DNA of 64,000 nt. Source: Sphingobium sp. TKS (GTDB lineage Bacteria; Pseudomonadota; Alphaproteobacteria; Sphingomonadales; Sphingomonadaceae). Below, piece by piece: positions 8,914-18,600 of this stretch. The first letter of the stretch is position 1. Each line of letters starts with the position of its first letter. The position numbers and the translations under genes were made by a program. Below the pieces are notes generated by a model. It was not told the origin of the DNA. It saw nothing but the letters and a program-made list of their open reading frames with translations, and ran no database searches. Where the stretch lies: the NCBI RefSeq assembly GCF_001563265.1, contig NZ_CP005084.1:876001-940000 (forward strand), given 5' to 3'.

Positions 8914-8928
8914 ACCGCGCGCCTGTTT

Positions 8929-8951
8929 GAGCGCCCCTGCCGGGGGCGCTC
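8929..8951. terminator. Bidirectional terminator hairpin
   Basis: A 9-base-pair stem (GAGCGCCCC / GGGGCGCTC, 5-base loop) sits between the convergent esterase and nitronate monooxygenase genes. It is probably a shared transcription stop. Confidence 0.55.
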
Positions 8952-8961
8952 ATGATGCCGA

Positions 8962-9933
8962 TCAGAAGACCGCCGCCAGCCGCTCTTTGGTGATGGACTT
9001 CGCCTCCGCGACGATGCGGTCGATAAGTTGCTTGACGGTCGGGATGTCGTCGATCAGTCCGGCGACCATGCCGCAACTCCAGGCTCCGGCATCGACATCG
9101 CCATCGACCATGATCCGATAGTAGACACCCGCCACTTGCTCGGCAATGTCCTCGAACCGGATGCGGTCGCCCAGCGCCCGTTCCTTGTCGACGATCTGAT
9201 CCACGGCCGGGTTGCGCAGCACGCGTTCAGTGTTCCTGAGCGGGCGCATGATAAGGCGCGTGTCCCGCTCGCCAGCCTGCACGATCGCCTGCTTGACGCG
9301 ATCATGCACCGGCGCCTCCTGCGTCGCCACGAAGCGTGTGCCCAAATTCATGCCATCCGCGCCCAGCGCGAGCGCGGCGACGAGGGACTTGCCGTCCGCC
9401 ATTCCGCCTGACGCGATGAAGGGCACAGAAAGCGCTTTTGCCGCCAGCGGCAGCAAGATCAGGCCCGGAACGTCATCCTCGCCGGGATGGCCACCGCATT
9501 CGAAACCATCGACGCTGACGGCGTCGCATCCGATGTCCTGCGCCTTCAGCGCATGGCGGATCGAGGTGCATTTATGGATGACCTTGACGCCCGCCGCCTT
9601 CAGCGTCGGCAGATGCTCCACGGGATTATTCCCCGCGGTTTCCACGACGGGGATGCCCTTCTCGCAGATGACCTTTACATAGCCCGGATAGTCGGGCGCG
9701 TTCACCACCGGCAAGAAAGTCAGATTGACCCCGAACGGCTTGTCGGTCATCGCGCGGCATCGGTCGATTTCCGCCGCCAGATCGGCAGGCGTCCGCTGCG
9801 TCAGCGCTGTCAATATGCCAAGGCCGCCAGCTTGCGAAACAGCCGCCGCCAATTCGGCCTTGCCGACAAAATGCATGCCGCCTTGAACGATGGGATACCG
9901 AATTCCGAATAATTGAGTAATGCGTGTCTGCAT
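8962..9933 (-). CDS. Nitronate monooxygenase (2-nitropropane dioxygenase family)
   Basis: A 323-residue TIM-barrel flavoprotein of the nitronate monooxygenase family. It carries the N-terminal YPIVQGGMHFVG, the AGGLGILTALTQ segment, GVNLTFLP, the ECGGHPGE motif near the middle, and the FMN phosphate site FIASGGMADG with ALGADGMNLGTRF. The start at 9933 has AGGAAATCCCC before it, preferred over an upstream in-frame codon at 9978. Members oxidise alkyl nitronates, but many homologues in degradative clusters act on other substrates (enoyl-type reductases), so the exact role is open. It is the last gene of the long minus-strand series. Confidence 0.85.
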   Translation of the reverse strand: MQTRITQLFGIRYPIVQGGMHFVGKAELAAAVSQAGGLGILTALTQRTPADLAAEIDRCRAMTDKPFGVNLTFLPVVNAPDYPGYVKVICEKGIPVVETAGNNPVEHLPTLKAAGVKVIHKCTSIRHALKAQDIGCDAVSVDGFECGGHPGEDDVPGLILLPLAAKALSVPFIASGGMADGKSLVAALALGADGMNLGTRFVATQEAPVHDRVKQAIVQAGERDTRLIMRPLRNTERVLRNPAVDQIVDKERALGDRIRFEDIAEQVAGVYYRIMVDGDVDAGAWSCGMVAGLIDDIPTVKQLIDRIVAEAKSITKERLAAVF

Positions 9934-10011
9934 GGGGATTTCCTGAAACCTCGTGACGTGTGATAATAGGGCGTGCACCCCACCGCCATGACCCTATCGC
10001 GCAACGGCCTG

Positions 10012-10025
10012 GTCGCAATTTGGGC
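10012..10025 (-). promoter_or_regulatory. Recurrent TCGCAATTT-like site, copy 2 (nitronate monooxygenase)
   Basis: GTCGCAATTTGGGC lies about 80-90 bases upstream of the nitronate monooxygenase start, in the 134-base gap to the GST gene. It is nearly identical to the copy at 31002, which suggests a separate regulated promoter inside the series. Confidence 0.35.
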
Positions 10026-10067
10026 AGAATCGCATGAGCGCGAGGGCGCACGAGGCCCATCCTCCGG

Positions 10068-10697
10068 TTATTCAATGGCATTGTCTCGCTCGACCGCCAT
10101 GGCCCGCCGATAGGCCGGGCGTGCTTCGAGCCTGCGGAAATATTCGGTCGCCGCCGGAGCGAGATCATCGCCCAGACCCAATGCCTCTGCGAATTTGATG
10201 GCATAGCCGACCGATATGTCGGCTGCCGTGAAATGATCGCCGCACGCATAATCCCGCCCGCTCATCATGCCCATCGCCACGTCCAGGCGCTTGAGGAACC
10301 AGCGTCGATAATCCTCCGCCACTTGCGGGTTGCGGCGCTCCTGCGGTTCCAGCATGGCGTAGCGAAAATACAGCGTCTGCGGGAAAGTGAGCGTCGCTTC
10401 CCCCATGTGCAGAAAGTTGAGATAATCGGGATAGGCGCGATCGGACGGGGCAACGGACAGCCCCGCGCCGGGATAAGTGTCCGCCAGATATTGCACGATG
10501 GCAGAGGATTCGCTCATTGCTGCTCCATCCACGATCATAAAAGGAATCGTGCCCAGCGGATTGATTTCCAGATAGCCGGGCGCGCGAAAACGGGGCGGAA
10601 ACGGCAGCATGTGCAACCTGTATTCCGCACCCAATTCTTCCAGCATCCAGAGCGCGCGAAACGATCGTGCGCCATCGCAATGATATAGTTCGATCAC
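10068..10697 (-). CDS. Glutathione S-transferase
   Basis: This cytoplasmic GST-family protein of 209 aa has an N-terminal thioredoxin-like domain (residues 1-80) starting MIELYHCDGARSFRALWMLE. The glutathione-binding NPLGTIPFMI and SESSAIVQYLAD follow, then an alpha-helical C-terminal domain. The catalytic residue is likely in the DGARSFR region. GSTs in catabolic clusters conjugate glutathione to electrophiles or isomerise intermediates. It follows the CoA-transferase gene by 41 bases on the same strand and is probably co-transcribed with it. Confidence 0.88.
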   Translation of the reverse strand: MIELYHCDGARSFRALWMLEELGAEYRLHMLPFPPRFRAPGYLEINPLGTIPFMIVDGAAMSESSAIVQYLADTYPGAGLSVAPSDRAYPDYLNFLHMGEATLTFPQTLYFRYAMLEPQERRNPQVAEDYRRWFLKRLDVAMGMMSGRDYACGDHFTAADISVGYAIKFAEALGLGDDLAPAATEYFRRLEARPAYRRAMAVERDNAIE

Positions 10698-10738
10698 AGC
10701 CCTTCCCTCATGCTGCAGAATGGCGCTTTAACCGTCGA

Positions 10739-13219
10739 TCAGGCCAAGGCGTCCGCCGTCGCCAAGGCGTCGAGACGGTCCTGGCCGTAACCCAGAATCC
10801 CACGCAGCACGCGATCATTGTCCCGGCCATAGGGCGGCGCACAAAGCTCATAGCGCGCAGGCGTGCGCGACAGGCGGAATGGCGCTGCCTCGATCATCGC
10901 CGTGCCGGAAAGGGGATGGTCGACCCGAACCAGATGTTCCCGCTCGCGCATTTGTGGATCGGCGCCCATGCCGTAGATGGACTGGACGCGATGAGCAGGA
11001 ATGCCGCACCGGCGCAAGCTTTGCTCCAGCCATTGCACATCCCGCGCCGCCGTCCAGTCCTCGACGATTGCCTCCAGTTCGTCGACATGCGCCCGGCGCA
11101 TTTGCGCGGTGGCGAAGCGCTCGTCCCGTTCCAGACTTGCGCCGCCCATCAGCAGGGCCAGATCGCGCCACTGCCCGTCATTCTCGACAGCGATGGCGAT
11201 CCATTGATCCTCGCCAGCCGCCCGGAATACGCCATGGGGCGCCATCAGCGCGTCGCGATTGCCCACCGCCCCCTGTATCTCGCCTGTCACCGAACAGGCC
11301 GCGATCTGCGGCGCCAGAAACTGCACGCCCGCCTCGACCTGGGATATGTCGAGATGGCACCCCTTGCCTTTCCGCCGCCGGTAATCCAGCGCGGCGAGCA
11401 GCGCCGCCAGACCAAAGCGCGGCGCCACAAAGTCTGTATAGGGTCCATAAGGACCGACTAGACGCCCATCCGGTCCACCAACGATATATTGAAACCCGGA
11501 AAGGGCCGCGCCGTGGTTCCCATATCCCGAATAGCGTGCGTTGGGACCATCCTGCCCGGACAGGGATGTGCTCACCATCACCAGTTCGGGATTGATGGCA
11601 CGCAGTTCTTCATAGGAAAGATTCCATTTGGCCATCTGGCCGGGCGTGAAGGATTCGACAAGGACATCGGCCCACCGGACGAGATCGCGAACGACGTCGC
11701 GCGCCGGTTCCTGGGACAGGTCGAGCGACAGTCCCAACTTGCCGGCGTTGCAGGTCTCGAACAGCGCGGATTGCTGCACGTCATATTGGCCGTGCGGGAA
11801 CGGCCCCATGACGCGCGCGGTCTCGACCCGACGCGAGGATTCAACGCGCACGACCGCCGCGCCGAAGTCTGCCAGGGCGCGTCCCATCAACGGACCCGCG
11901 ACCACCCAGGCAAGGTCGAGCACTTTCAGTCCCTCCAGCGGCCTGTCACTCATGTTGTGGGCGACGGCAGGAGCGGGCAGCGACCGCCTTCCGGCCAACC
12001 ACTCGTCCCGGACTTCGGCGTCATGTTCGCCCAGCCGGGGAGCAGGACGGAGTTGCACAAATCCGTCAGGGCAGCCGCGGGCGAAAGCCCCCGGCATCCT
12101 GTAGGGTCCGAAGGGACCATTTATGGTGTCGATGAAGTCACGCGCTGCGAACTGGGGGCTTTCGGCCAGATCGGCAACCGTCAAGATCGGCGCTATGCGG
12201 ACGCCGCGCCGGATCGCGACCCCGACCAGTTCGTCCTTGTGCCGCGTGGCGAGAAAGGATTGCACCCAGGCCCGAACCGCGTCGAGATCGGCCTCGCTGA
12301 CGTCCCCGGCAAGGATCTTCTCGTGAAGCGTGCTCCAGTCCCAGTTGCTGAATGTCGGGTGGAACCAGCCCTCATCGCGCATCCATGTCATGAGCTTGTT
12401 GGATGCGGGACCGGCGGCTAGCCCGATGCCCAGATGCATCTCCGCCAGACCGTCCGACACTGTCCATTTGGACTTGCGCGTGATGGACCCGCTCCCGCTC
12501 AGGTCCACCACATGGTCGTCCCCCGCCTTCCTGCGCGGGACGAAATCCGCATGCGCTACTCCTTCGGCAAGAACGGCTCCGAGCGTGCACTGGGGCAGGG
12601 TCTGCACGATCGCCAGATCGACATGCTGGCCCAGGCCCGTGCGCGTGCGGTCGGCCAGCGCGATCAGGGCCGCGCTGGCGGCCGTCGCTCCGGCATGCAG
12701 ATAGGCTTGCGGCACGCTGATCCGCAATGGGCGGTCGTCATGCCCGCGCGTCAGCCAGAGAGGGCCGCCCGCTGCCCACAAGGTGATCTCACTGTCCGGC
12801 CAGTCGTGTTTGGGGCCTTCCAGTCCGAACGGCGTGATCGAAACATGGATAAGGTGCGGATGGCGTTCGGCCAACACGCGCGGATCGAGCCAGGACGGCC
12901 GCCCTTGCGCGGGCGTAAAGGACTCGATCAGCAGATCGGCCGATTGCAGCAAACGCTCCCATAGCGCCTCGTCCCGACCGGGATCCACGACGATGGACCG
13001 CTTGCCCGCGGCGTAAGTGGCCCAGAACAAGGATTGATCCCCGTCGGGCCAATCCGGTGCGAACGGCGCAAGCTGCCGGGCAGGATTCCCCCGTTCGGGT
13101 TCCACCTGCACGACGTCCGCGCCCATCTGCGCCAGCATATGGCCGGCCAGCAGCCCGCGGTGATCGCACAGATCGAGAACCCTGTAGGGTCTCAAAAAGC
13201 CTTCGCCATATCCCCTCAT
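10739..13219 (-). CDS. Double-domain class III CoA-transferase (CaiB/BaiF fusion)
   Basis: This 826-residue protein contains two complete CaiB/BaiF (family III) CoA-transferase units in one chain. The first begins near residue 10 with YRVLDLCDHRG and GADVVQVEPERG; the second, near residue 425, begins LEGLKVLDLAWVVAGPLMG with GAAVVRVES. Family III enzymes move CoA between organic acids through an Asp-acyl anhydride. By eye, the second half has the expected Asp (GPYTDFVAPRFG), while the first half has Tyr at the equivalent place (PQAYLHAG), so only one half may be catalytic. The ATG chosen lies 14 bases after the SDR stop. It is likely to activate a pathway acid by exchange rather than with ATP. 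Confidence 0.88.
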   Translation of the reverse strand: MRGYGEGFLRPYRVLDLCDHRGLLAGHMLAQMGADVVQVEPERGNPARQLAPFAPDWPDGDQSLFWATYAAGKRSIVVDPGRDEALWERLLQSADLLIESFTPAQGRPSWLDPRVLAERHPHLIHVSITPFGLEGPKHDWPDSEITLWAAGGPLWLTRGHDDRPLRISVPQAYLHAGATAASAALIALADRTRTGLGQHVDLAIVQTLPQCTLGAVLAEGVAHADFVPRRKAGDDHVVDLSGSGSITRKSKWTVSDGLAEMHLGIGLAAGPASNKLMTWMRDEGWFHPTFSNWDWSTLHEKILAGDVSEADLDAVRAWVQSFLATRHKDELVGVAIRRGVRIAPILTVADLAESPQFAARDFIDTINGPFGPYRMPGAFARGCPDGFVQLRPAPRLGEHDAEVRDEWLAGRRSLPAPAVAHNMSDRPLEGLKVLDLAWVVAGPLMGRALADFGAAVVRVESSRRVETARVMGPFPHGQYDVQQSALFETCNAGKLGLSLDLSQEPARDVVRDLVRWADVLVESFTPGQMAKWNLSYEELRAINPELVMVSTSLSGQDGPNARYSGYGNHGAALSGFQYIVGGPDGRLVGPYGPYTDFVAPRFGLAALLAALDYRRRKGKGCHLDISQVEAGVQFLAPQIAACSVTGEIQGAVGNRDALMAPHGVFRAAGEDQWIAIAVENDGQWRDLALLMGGASLERDERFATAQMRRAHVDELEAIVEDWTAARDVQWLEQSLRRCGIPAHRVQSIYGMGADPQMREREHLVRVDHPLSGTAMIEAAPFRLSRTPARYELCAPPYGRDNDRVLRGILGYGQDRLDALATADALA

Positions 13220-13233
13220 ATTCGGTAGCGGCG

Positions 13234-14124
13234 TTACCGGACGATCTCTTGCAGCCCGGCAACTTCCATGCGGTGCTGTTCCGGGCCGGACGCCGGCACA
13301 TGCTCGCCCGCACGGTCGCCGATCCTGTCCATCTGCGACAGGATAGCCGCCGCCATATCTTCTTCCTCGATCAGATAGGCGCCTCTGGTCATCGTCACAT
13401 GCGCCCGTGCGAACCGGCCCGCGCCAGCGAGCATGATGGCACGGGTCGGCGCTTCTTCGGCGCATAGGGCGACGATGGCGGGAGCGACCATATCGCTGCC
13501 CAGACGCGCAAGGTCGCCGCTGTCGTAGAGGCCGCTGGTCATGCCCGTCGCCGCGCTGGGCGCCAGGCAATTGACATGGATGCCGCAGCGCTCCCCCTCG
13601 ATCGCGAGCGTCTGCATCAGGCCGACCAGCGCCATCTTGGCCGCGCTGTAATTCGCCTGGCCGAAATTCCCGTATAGTCCCGACGATGAGGTGGTGAAGA
13701 CCACCCGGCCATATCCCTGTTCGCGCATCAGGTTCCAGACGGCGTGCGTGCAATGGACCGACCCCATCAGGTTCACGTCGATCACGGCCCGGAAATCTTC
13801 GATGGTCGACTTTGCGAAGGTGCGATCGCGCAAGATGCCGGCATTGTTGACGAGGATGTCGACTTGTCCCCATCGCGCCACAATCTCATCGACCATCCCG
13901 GTTACGCTGCCGGGATCGGCGACGTTGGCCGAACAGGCGATGGCCTGTCCGCCCGCGGCGACGATTTCCTGCGCGACCGCCTCGGCATCCTTTTGGGACA
14001 GGTCATTCACCGCGACCATGGCGCCATGCCGGGCCAGCGCGAGGGCGTGTGCACGACCCAGACCCTGGCCGGCGCCGGTCACAAGAGCAACGCGCCCGGA
14101 AAGCGAGATAAGGGGAGCTATCAT
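13234..14124 (-). CDS. Short-chain dehydrogenase (MFE-2-type 3-hydroxyacyl-CoA dehydrogenase-like)
   Basis: A 296-residue SDR with the cofactor motif TGAGQGLGRAHA, the DVNDLS acidic strand end, NNAG (LVNNAGILRD) and the catalytic Ser-Tyr-Lys (TTSSSGLYGNFGQANYSAAK). The phrases TGAGQGLGRAHALALA and AVNDLS resemble the dehydrogenase unit of multifunctional enzyme type 2, suggesting an NAD-dependent hydroxyacyl-CoA dehydrogenase. The start at 14124 is preferred because AAAGGACGACTTC precedes it; an open frame extends to 14187. It sits 14 bases before the CoA-transferase gene. Confidence 0.88.
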   Translation of the reverse strand: MIAPLISLSGRVALVTGAGQGLGRAHALALARHGAMVAVNDLSQKDAEAVAQEIVAAGGQAIACSANVADPGSVTGMVDEIVARWGQVDILVNNAGILRDRTFAKSTIEDFRAVIDVNLMGSVHCTHAVWNLMREQGYGRVVFTTSSSGLYGNFGQANYSAAKMALVGLMQTLAIEGERCGIHVNCLAPSAATGMTSGLYDSGDLARLGSDMVAPAIVALCAEEAPTRAIMLAGAGRFARAHVTMTRGAYLIEEEDMAAAILSQMDRIGDRAGEHVPASGPEQHRMEVAGLQEIVR

Positions 14125-14183
14125 GAAGTCGTCCTTTCGATGGCTGCCTCCGCTGCCTGCGGAGGGCGAATGAACCGCGCCGG

Positions 14184-15209
14184 TCAAGGGCGCGCGTCCT
14201 CGATGTTGAGGCGAATGAGGGGCTTGCCCGCGAAACCACCGGCGAAAAGATCCTGAATGGCTTGCGGAACACTCTCCAGCCCGTCACGGATTTCCTGCCA
14301 TGGACGAACGGTTCCGTCCGCGATCCATGCGGACATCTGCTCGCGAAAGGCACCCAGCAGGTCGGCGCGGTCGGAATAGGGCAGATAGCCCTGGATATGG
14401 ATACGCTGCGTCACGATGCGGTTGAGGTTGTGCATCGTTTCGGAGGCGCGCTCCTGATTATAGCTGCCGATCATCCCGCTGATCGCAAACCGCGCATTCG
14501 GGTTCGCGCTGGAGAGCGCGGCGTCGAGATGCTCGCCCCCCACATTGTCGAGGTAGATGTCGATGCCCTGCGGAGCCGCCGCCGCCAGCTTTTCCTCCAG
14601 CGAACCGGGGGATTTGTAATCGATCACCGCGTCGGCGCCGATCTCTTTCAACCGCTCACCCTTGGCGCTGCCTCCAGCGGAGCCGACGACCTTCAGGCCG
14701 ATGGCCTTGCCGATCTGCACCGCAGTGCTGCCGACCGCGCCTGCTGCGGCCGACACGAACAGCGTCTCCCCGGCTTTGGCCTTCGCAATTTCGAACAGGC
14801 CGAAATAGGCGACAAAGCCGGTAGAGCCCATAGCGTTCAGATAATGTTCGAGCGCGCCGGACGAGGGCAGCTTTTCGAAGCTCGATGCTGGCCCCTGCCC
14901 GTAATCGCGCATGCCGAACTGGTGAAGAACCCGGTCGCCGGGTTTGAAACCGGCGGAGCGTGACGCGATCACTTCGCCCACGGCCCAGCCCGGAATGGGA
15001 TCGCCCAGAACATAGGGCGCAAGATAGCCGCGCGTCTCTGCCGACATCCGCACCCGCATGGCCGGCCCGACCGTGAGCCAGTCGTTCCGCACCCGAAGCT
15101 CGCCTTCGGCAAGCGGCGCATCGTCAAAGTCGCGCAATTCGAACAGATCGCTGCTGGGGAGGCCTTCGGCCCTCCTCACGAGCGTCCATGCACGGGATTT
15201 GGTTGTCAT
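14184..15209 (-). CDS. NADP-dependent enone reductase (MDR family, curcumin reductase-like)
   Basis: The protein (341 aa) is a zinc-independent medium-chain reductase of the leukotriene B4 12-hydroxydehydrogenase / curcumin reductase type, which reduces alpha,beta-unsaturated ketones with NADPH. The signs are N-terminal RNDWLTVGPAMRVRM, the missing zinc ligands, the AAAGAVGSTAVQIGKAIG dinucleotide site, and ADAVIDYKSP and DNVGGE further on. Its ATG overlaps the stop of the upstream MFS gene by 4 bases (ATGA), which indicates translational coupling. It probably reduces a double bond in the degraded compound. Confidence 0.88.
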   Translation of the reverse strand: MTTKSRAWTLVRRAEGLPSSDLFELRDFDDAPLAEGELRVRNDWLTVGPAMRVRMSAETRGYLAPYVLGDPIPGWAVGEVIASRSAGFKPGDRVLHQFGMRDYGQGPASSFEKLPSSGALEHYLNAMGSTGFVAYFGLFEIAKAKAGETLFVSAAAGAVGSTAVQIGKAIGLKVVGSAGGSAKGERLKEIGADAVIDYKSPGSLEEKLAAAAPQGIDIYLDNVGGEHLDAALSSANPNARFAISGMIGSYNQERASETMHNLNRIVTQRIHIQGYLPYSDRADLLGAFREQMSAWIADGTVRPWQEIRDGLESVPQAIQDLFAGGFAGKPLIRLNIEDARP

Positions 15210-16396
15210 GAAACGGGATTCTCCAGAATTTCAGGGGCCGACCGCGATCCGCGCTCGGCATAGAGGGTCAAGGCAGCGGCAATGCCAAAGCATATGAACG
15301 AGCCGTAGAAGGGCAGATCGGCGGATGACAGCAACAGGCCGGCGGCGATGATCGGCCCAGTGGCGAGGCCGGCAAACTGCATCGTGACCCACAGGACCGA
15401 GAGGCGTCCGCTGGGATCGAGCGTGGCGACCAGCCCGGCGCAATAGGGCAGGATCAGCACCCAGCAGAACATGAAGACAAAGGCCGCCGCCGCGAAACTC
15501 GTCCGGCCGCTGTCGAACACAAAGATCAACACGGCGATGCACAGGCCCGCCGCGCCAGCCGATATGGGCAGCCGCCGCCCCGCCCTGTCCCCTACGGCGG
15601 ACACCAGAAGGCTCGCAGCGATGCCACCTATGGTTGCTAGGGACAGGGCGCTGGCAACCGCTTCGCCCGACATGTCGCGATCCAGCCCCAGCACGCCCAC
15701 CAGCGGCCATGTAAGACCGACGCCGACCAGCAGAATGAAAGTCCCGAGCAGCGCGGACAGGCCATATCCATGGCCGGGCTTCGTAATCTTCTCCGCCTTG
15801 GGTTGAAGATCCGCGACGCCTGTGGGCAGCCAGCGAAGCAACAGAATGGCGAGCGTCGCCAGAGTGACGACCGACATGAAAAGCCATTGCGGATGCCCTA
15901 TGGCACTAAGCCGGCTCAGTAGGGCCAGCATGACGGTCGTCGCGGTCAGATTTGCGGTGAGATAGATCGCAAAGATACGATCTGGTATCGGAGTGACCGC
16001 GATGCTGGCGGACAATATTCCCTGAAGCGCGCCAGCCGCCAGACCCGCGATGAAGCGGGCGACGATGAGCGTCAGGAAGGTCGTGGCATAAGCGGAAAGC
16101 AGATTTGCCCATATGATCAGAACCAGCCCGACAAGGGCCGCCTTGCGCCGGTCGAGCCTGCTCAGCCATGCTGCCACGAAAAGGGTCGTTACCGTCGTCC
16201 CGCCCATCTCCGAAGAGGTGATGAGCGCGATCTCGCTGTCGGTCAGGCCGATATTCGAGGACATGCCGGCGAGCAGCCCCGGCATCGCAACGATGATGGC
16301 GGCGCTTGCCAGCCCTGTCAGGACGATGGACATCACCGGCAGAACCCCGATCGCTCGGGGCGCGGACATGCCCAGGGCGGTTCCGCCGTCCATCAT
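15206..16396 (-). CDS. MFS transporter
   Basis: A 396-residue membrane protein with about twelve hydrophobic segments, beginning IGVLPVMSIVLTGLASAAIIVAM. It has a TM2-TM3 loop of the MFS type (AWLSRLDRRKAALVG) and a central hydrophilic stretch (DLQPKAEKITK). It probably carries the substrate or an intermediate across the inner membrane. The start is the ATG overlapping the stop of the upstream oxidoreductase (ATGA); its own stop overlaps the next start in the same way. An upstream extension of the frame is not needed. Confidence 0.85.
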   Translation of the reverse strand: MMDGGTALGMSAPRAIGVLPVMSIVLTGLASAAIIVAMPGLLAGMSSNIGLTDSEIALITSSEMGGTTVTTLFVAAWLSRLDRRKAALVGLVLIIWANLLSAYATTFLTLIVARFIAGLAAGALQGILSASIAVTPIPDRIFAIYLTANLTATTVMLALLSRLSAIGHPQWLFMSVVTLATLAILLLRWLPTGVADLQPKAEKITKPGHGYGLSALLGTFILLVGVGLTWPLVGVLGLDRDMSGEAVASALSLATIGGIAASLLVSAVGDRAGRRLPISAGAAGLCIAVLIFVFDSGRTSFAAAAFVFMFCWVLILPYCAGLVATLDPSGRLSVLWVTMQFAGLATGPIIAAGLLLSSADLPFYGSFICFGIAAALTLYAERGSRSAPEILENPVS

Positions 16397-17400
16397 GCGT
16401 CCATCGTGACGATGACTTTCCCGACCGCCGACCGGCTTGCGAGCCGGGCAATGGCCTCGCCGCCTCGGGCGAGAGGAAAAATCTGATCGATCTTGGGCGC
16501 GATGCGGCCCGCCGTCCACCAGTCGATCAATTGCAGGATATTGCGCCGGTTATGGTCTGGCGCGCGCTTGGCGAAGCCGCCCCAGAAGATGCCGCGAATA
16601 TCGCAGGATTTGAGGAGCGGCAGGTTGAGCGGTATCTTCGGTATCCCGGCCGGAAAACCGACGACCAGATAGCGGCCTTCCCAGGCAATGCAGCGGAGGG
16701 CCGGCTCGGCATAGTCGCCACCCACGGGATCGTAGATGACATGCGCGCCCTCCGGTCCCACCCGTTCCTTGAACGCCAGCCCCAGAGCGCGCGCCTGCTC
16801 CTTGTCGAACGGCGCGCGGCCATAGACCATAACGTCGTCGGCCCCGGCGGCAAGGACCACCTTCGCCTTTTCCTCGCTGGATACGGCAGCGACGACGCGC
16901 GCGCCCATGACCTTGCCAATTTCGATGGCCGCCAGCCCCACGCCGCCCGCTGCCCCCAGCACCAGAAGCGTCTCACCCGCCGTCAGATTTCCCCGATCGG
17001 TGAGCGCATGGATCGTGGTGGCATAGGTGAGCAAAAGCCCGGCAGCCGCGACGGGATCTTGCCCTTCGGGAATCTTGAACGCGTCAGCCGCATCGAACAC
17101 GGCATATTCGGCGAGGCCGCCGCTCGATTGAGCCAGGGTTGCGATCAGACTGTCGCCCTGTCGCCAGCCCGTCACGCCCTCGCCCACCGCATCCACGATG
17201 CCCGAAACCTCGACACCCGGCGCGAAAGGCCGTGGCGGCTTGAACTGATATTTGTCCTCGATGACCAGAACGTCGGGGTAGTTGATGCCGCAGGCCAGCA
17301 CGCGCACGCGCAACTGGCCAGGGCCGGGGTCCGGGACGGGAATATCGGACAGCCTCAGGGATTCCGGGCCGCCTGGTTCGATGGAAAGCAAGGCTTTCAT
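16393..17400 (-). CDS. NADPH:quinone oxidoreductase-type MDR enzyme
   Basis: The protein (335 aa) is a medium-chain dehydrogenase/reductase of the quinone oxidoreductase group. It has the N-terminal ACGINYPDVL block, PGVEVSGIVDAVGEGV, the AAGLLLTYATTIHAL helix, the nucleotide site LGAAGGVGLAAIEIGK, and the family phrase VIYDPVGGDYAEPALR. No zinc-binding Cys/His set is present. The ATG overlaps the thiolase stop (TGATG), which fixes the start. Proteins like this reduce quinones or act as acyl-CoA enoyl reductases, and the substrate is not shown by the sequence. Confidence 0.87.
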   Translation of the reverse strand: MKALLSIEPGGPESLRLSDIPVPDPGPGQLRVRVLACGINYPDVLVIEDKYQFKPPRPFAPGVEVSGIVDAVGEGVTGWRQGDSLIATLAQSSGGLAEYAVFDAADAFKIPEGQDPVAAAGLLLTYATTIHALTDRGNLTAGETLLVLGAAGGVGLAAIEIGKVMGARVVAAVSSEEKAKVVLAAGADDVMVYGRAPFDKEQARALGLAFKERVGPEGAHVIYDPVGGDYAEPALRCIAWEGRYLVVGFPAGIPKIPLNLPLLKSCDIRGIFWGGFAKRAPDHNRRNILQLIDWWTAGRIAPKIDQIFPLARGGEAIARLASRSAVGKVIVTMDA

Positions 17401-18572
17401 CACAGAATCTCGAACAGGCCGGCAGCGCCCATGCCGCCCCCGACGCACATCGTCACCACGACATAGCGCGCCCCGCGCCGACGTCCCTCGATCAAAGCAT
17501 GGGCAACCAGACGTGCGCCCGACATGCCGTAGGGATGGCCGATGGAAATCGCCCCGCCGTTCACGTTCAGCCGGTCTTCCGGGATGCCCAGCCTGTCCTG
17601 GCAATAGATCACCTGGACGGCAAAGGCTTCGTTGAGTTCCCAAAGGCCGATGTCGTCCATGGTGAGGCCGAAGCGCTGGAGCAGCTTGGGAATGGCGAAC
17701 ACCGGGCCGATGCCCATTTCGTCAGGTTCCGTGCCCGCAACCGCCATGCCGACATAACGGCCCAGAGGACGCAGCCCGCGTTCGGCGGCCAGACCGGCAT
17801 CCATGATGACGACAGCCGCCGCACCGTCGGACAATTGGCTCGCATTGCCCGCCGTTATCGTGCCGCCTTCGACCACGGTCTTGAGCGCGGCCAGTCCTTC
17901 AGCGGTCGTTTCGGGCCGTGCGCCCTCATCCTTGGTCAGCGTGACGATCTGGGACGACATCGCGCCGGTGACCTTGTCGCGCACCGTCATGGTCGCTTCG
18001 ACGGGCACGATCTCGTCATCGAAAGCGCCATTCTGCTGCGCGGCCACCGTGCGCTGCTGCGACCGCAGCGCATAGCTGTCCTGCCGCTCACGCCCGATGC
18101 CATAACGCCGCGCGACGGTTTCGGCGGTTTGCAACATGGGCATGAACATGTCGGGCACCATCGCCACCAGTTCGGGATCCTCATCAATCCTGAGCGCCTC
18201 GGTCTGAACCAGCGAAATGGATTCGACGCCGCCCGCCACGATCACCTTCATCCGGTCGACCATGATCTGCTTGGCAGCCGTGGCGATTGTCATGAGACCG
18301 GAAGCGCATTGCCGGTCGAGCGACATGCCCGCGACGGTGACGGGCAGTCCGGCACGCATCGCGGCGGTTCGGCCGATGGTGGACTGATAACCCTGCTGCA
18401 ACGATGCGCCCAGCAGCACATCGTCGATTTCGGCCGGATCTATGCCGGCGCGGGACACCGCCGCCCGGATCGCATGAGCGGCAAGGGTCGGCGACGGTGT
18501 CGCGTTGAACGCACCGCGATAGGCGCGCCCGATGGGAGTCCGCGCGGCTGACACGATAACGGCGTCCTGCAT
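17400..18572 (-). CDS. Acetyl-CoA acetyltransferase (thiolase)
   Basis: This 390-residue thiolase cleaves 3-oxoacyl-CoA with CoA. It has the nucleophilic Cys89 (SLDRQCASG), the NEAF block, the His motif [17 protein letters not shown] and the C-terminal Cys motif [10 protein letters not shown]. It begins [15 protein letters not shown]; a TTG-started extension to 18608 is less likely, since AGGAG lies just before this ATG. It provides the final carbon-carbon cleavage of the pathway and lies between the MaoC and oxidoreductase genes. Confidence 0.93.
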   Translation of the reverse strand: MQDAVIVSAARTPIGRAYRGAFNATPSPTLAAHAIRAAVSRAGIDPAEIDDVLLGASLQQGYQSTIGRTAAMRAGLPVTVAGMSLDRQCASGLMTIATAAKQIMVDRMKVIVAGGVESISLVQTEALRIDEDPELVAMVPDMFMPMLQTAETVARRYGIGRERQDSYALRSQQRTVAAQQNGAFDDEIVPVEATMTVRDKVTGAMSSQIVTLTKDEGARPETTAEGLAALKTVVEGGTITAGNASQLSDGAAAVVIMDAGLAAERGLRPLGRYVGMAVAGTEPDEMGIGPVFAIPKLLQRFGLTMDDIGLWELNEAFAVQVIYCQDRLGIPEDRLNVNGGAISIGHPYGMSGARLVAHALIEGRRRGARYVVVTMCVGGGMGAAGLFEIL

Positions 18573-18600
18573 TATAAATCTCCTAGGCAGACCCTTATGG

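Noticed and set aside
13220..13873. N-terminal extension of the double CoA-transferase through the SDR gene
   Set aside because: The extension is an Arg-rich shadow of the SDR. The CaiB-type fold begins just after the ATG at 13219.
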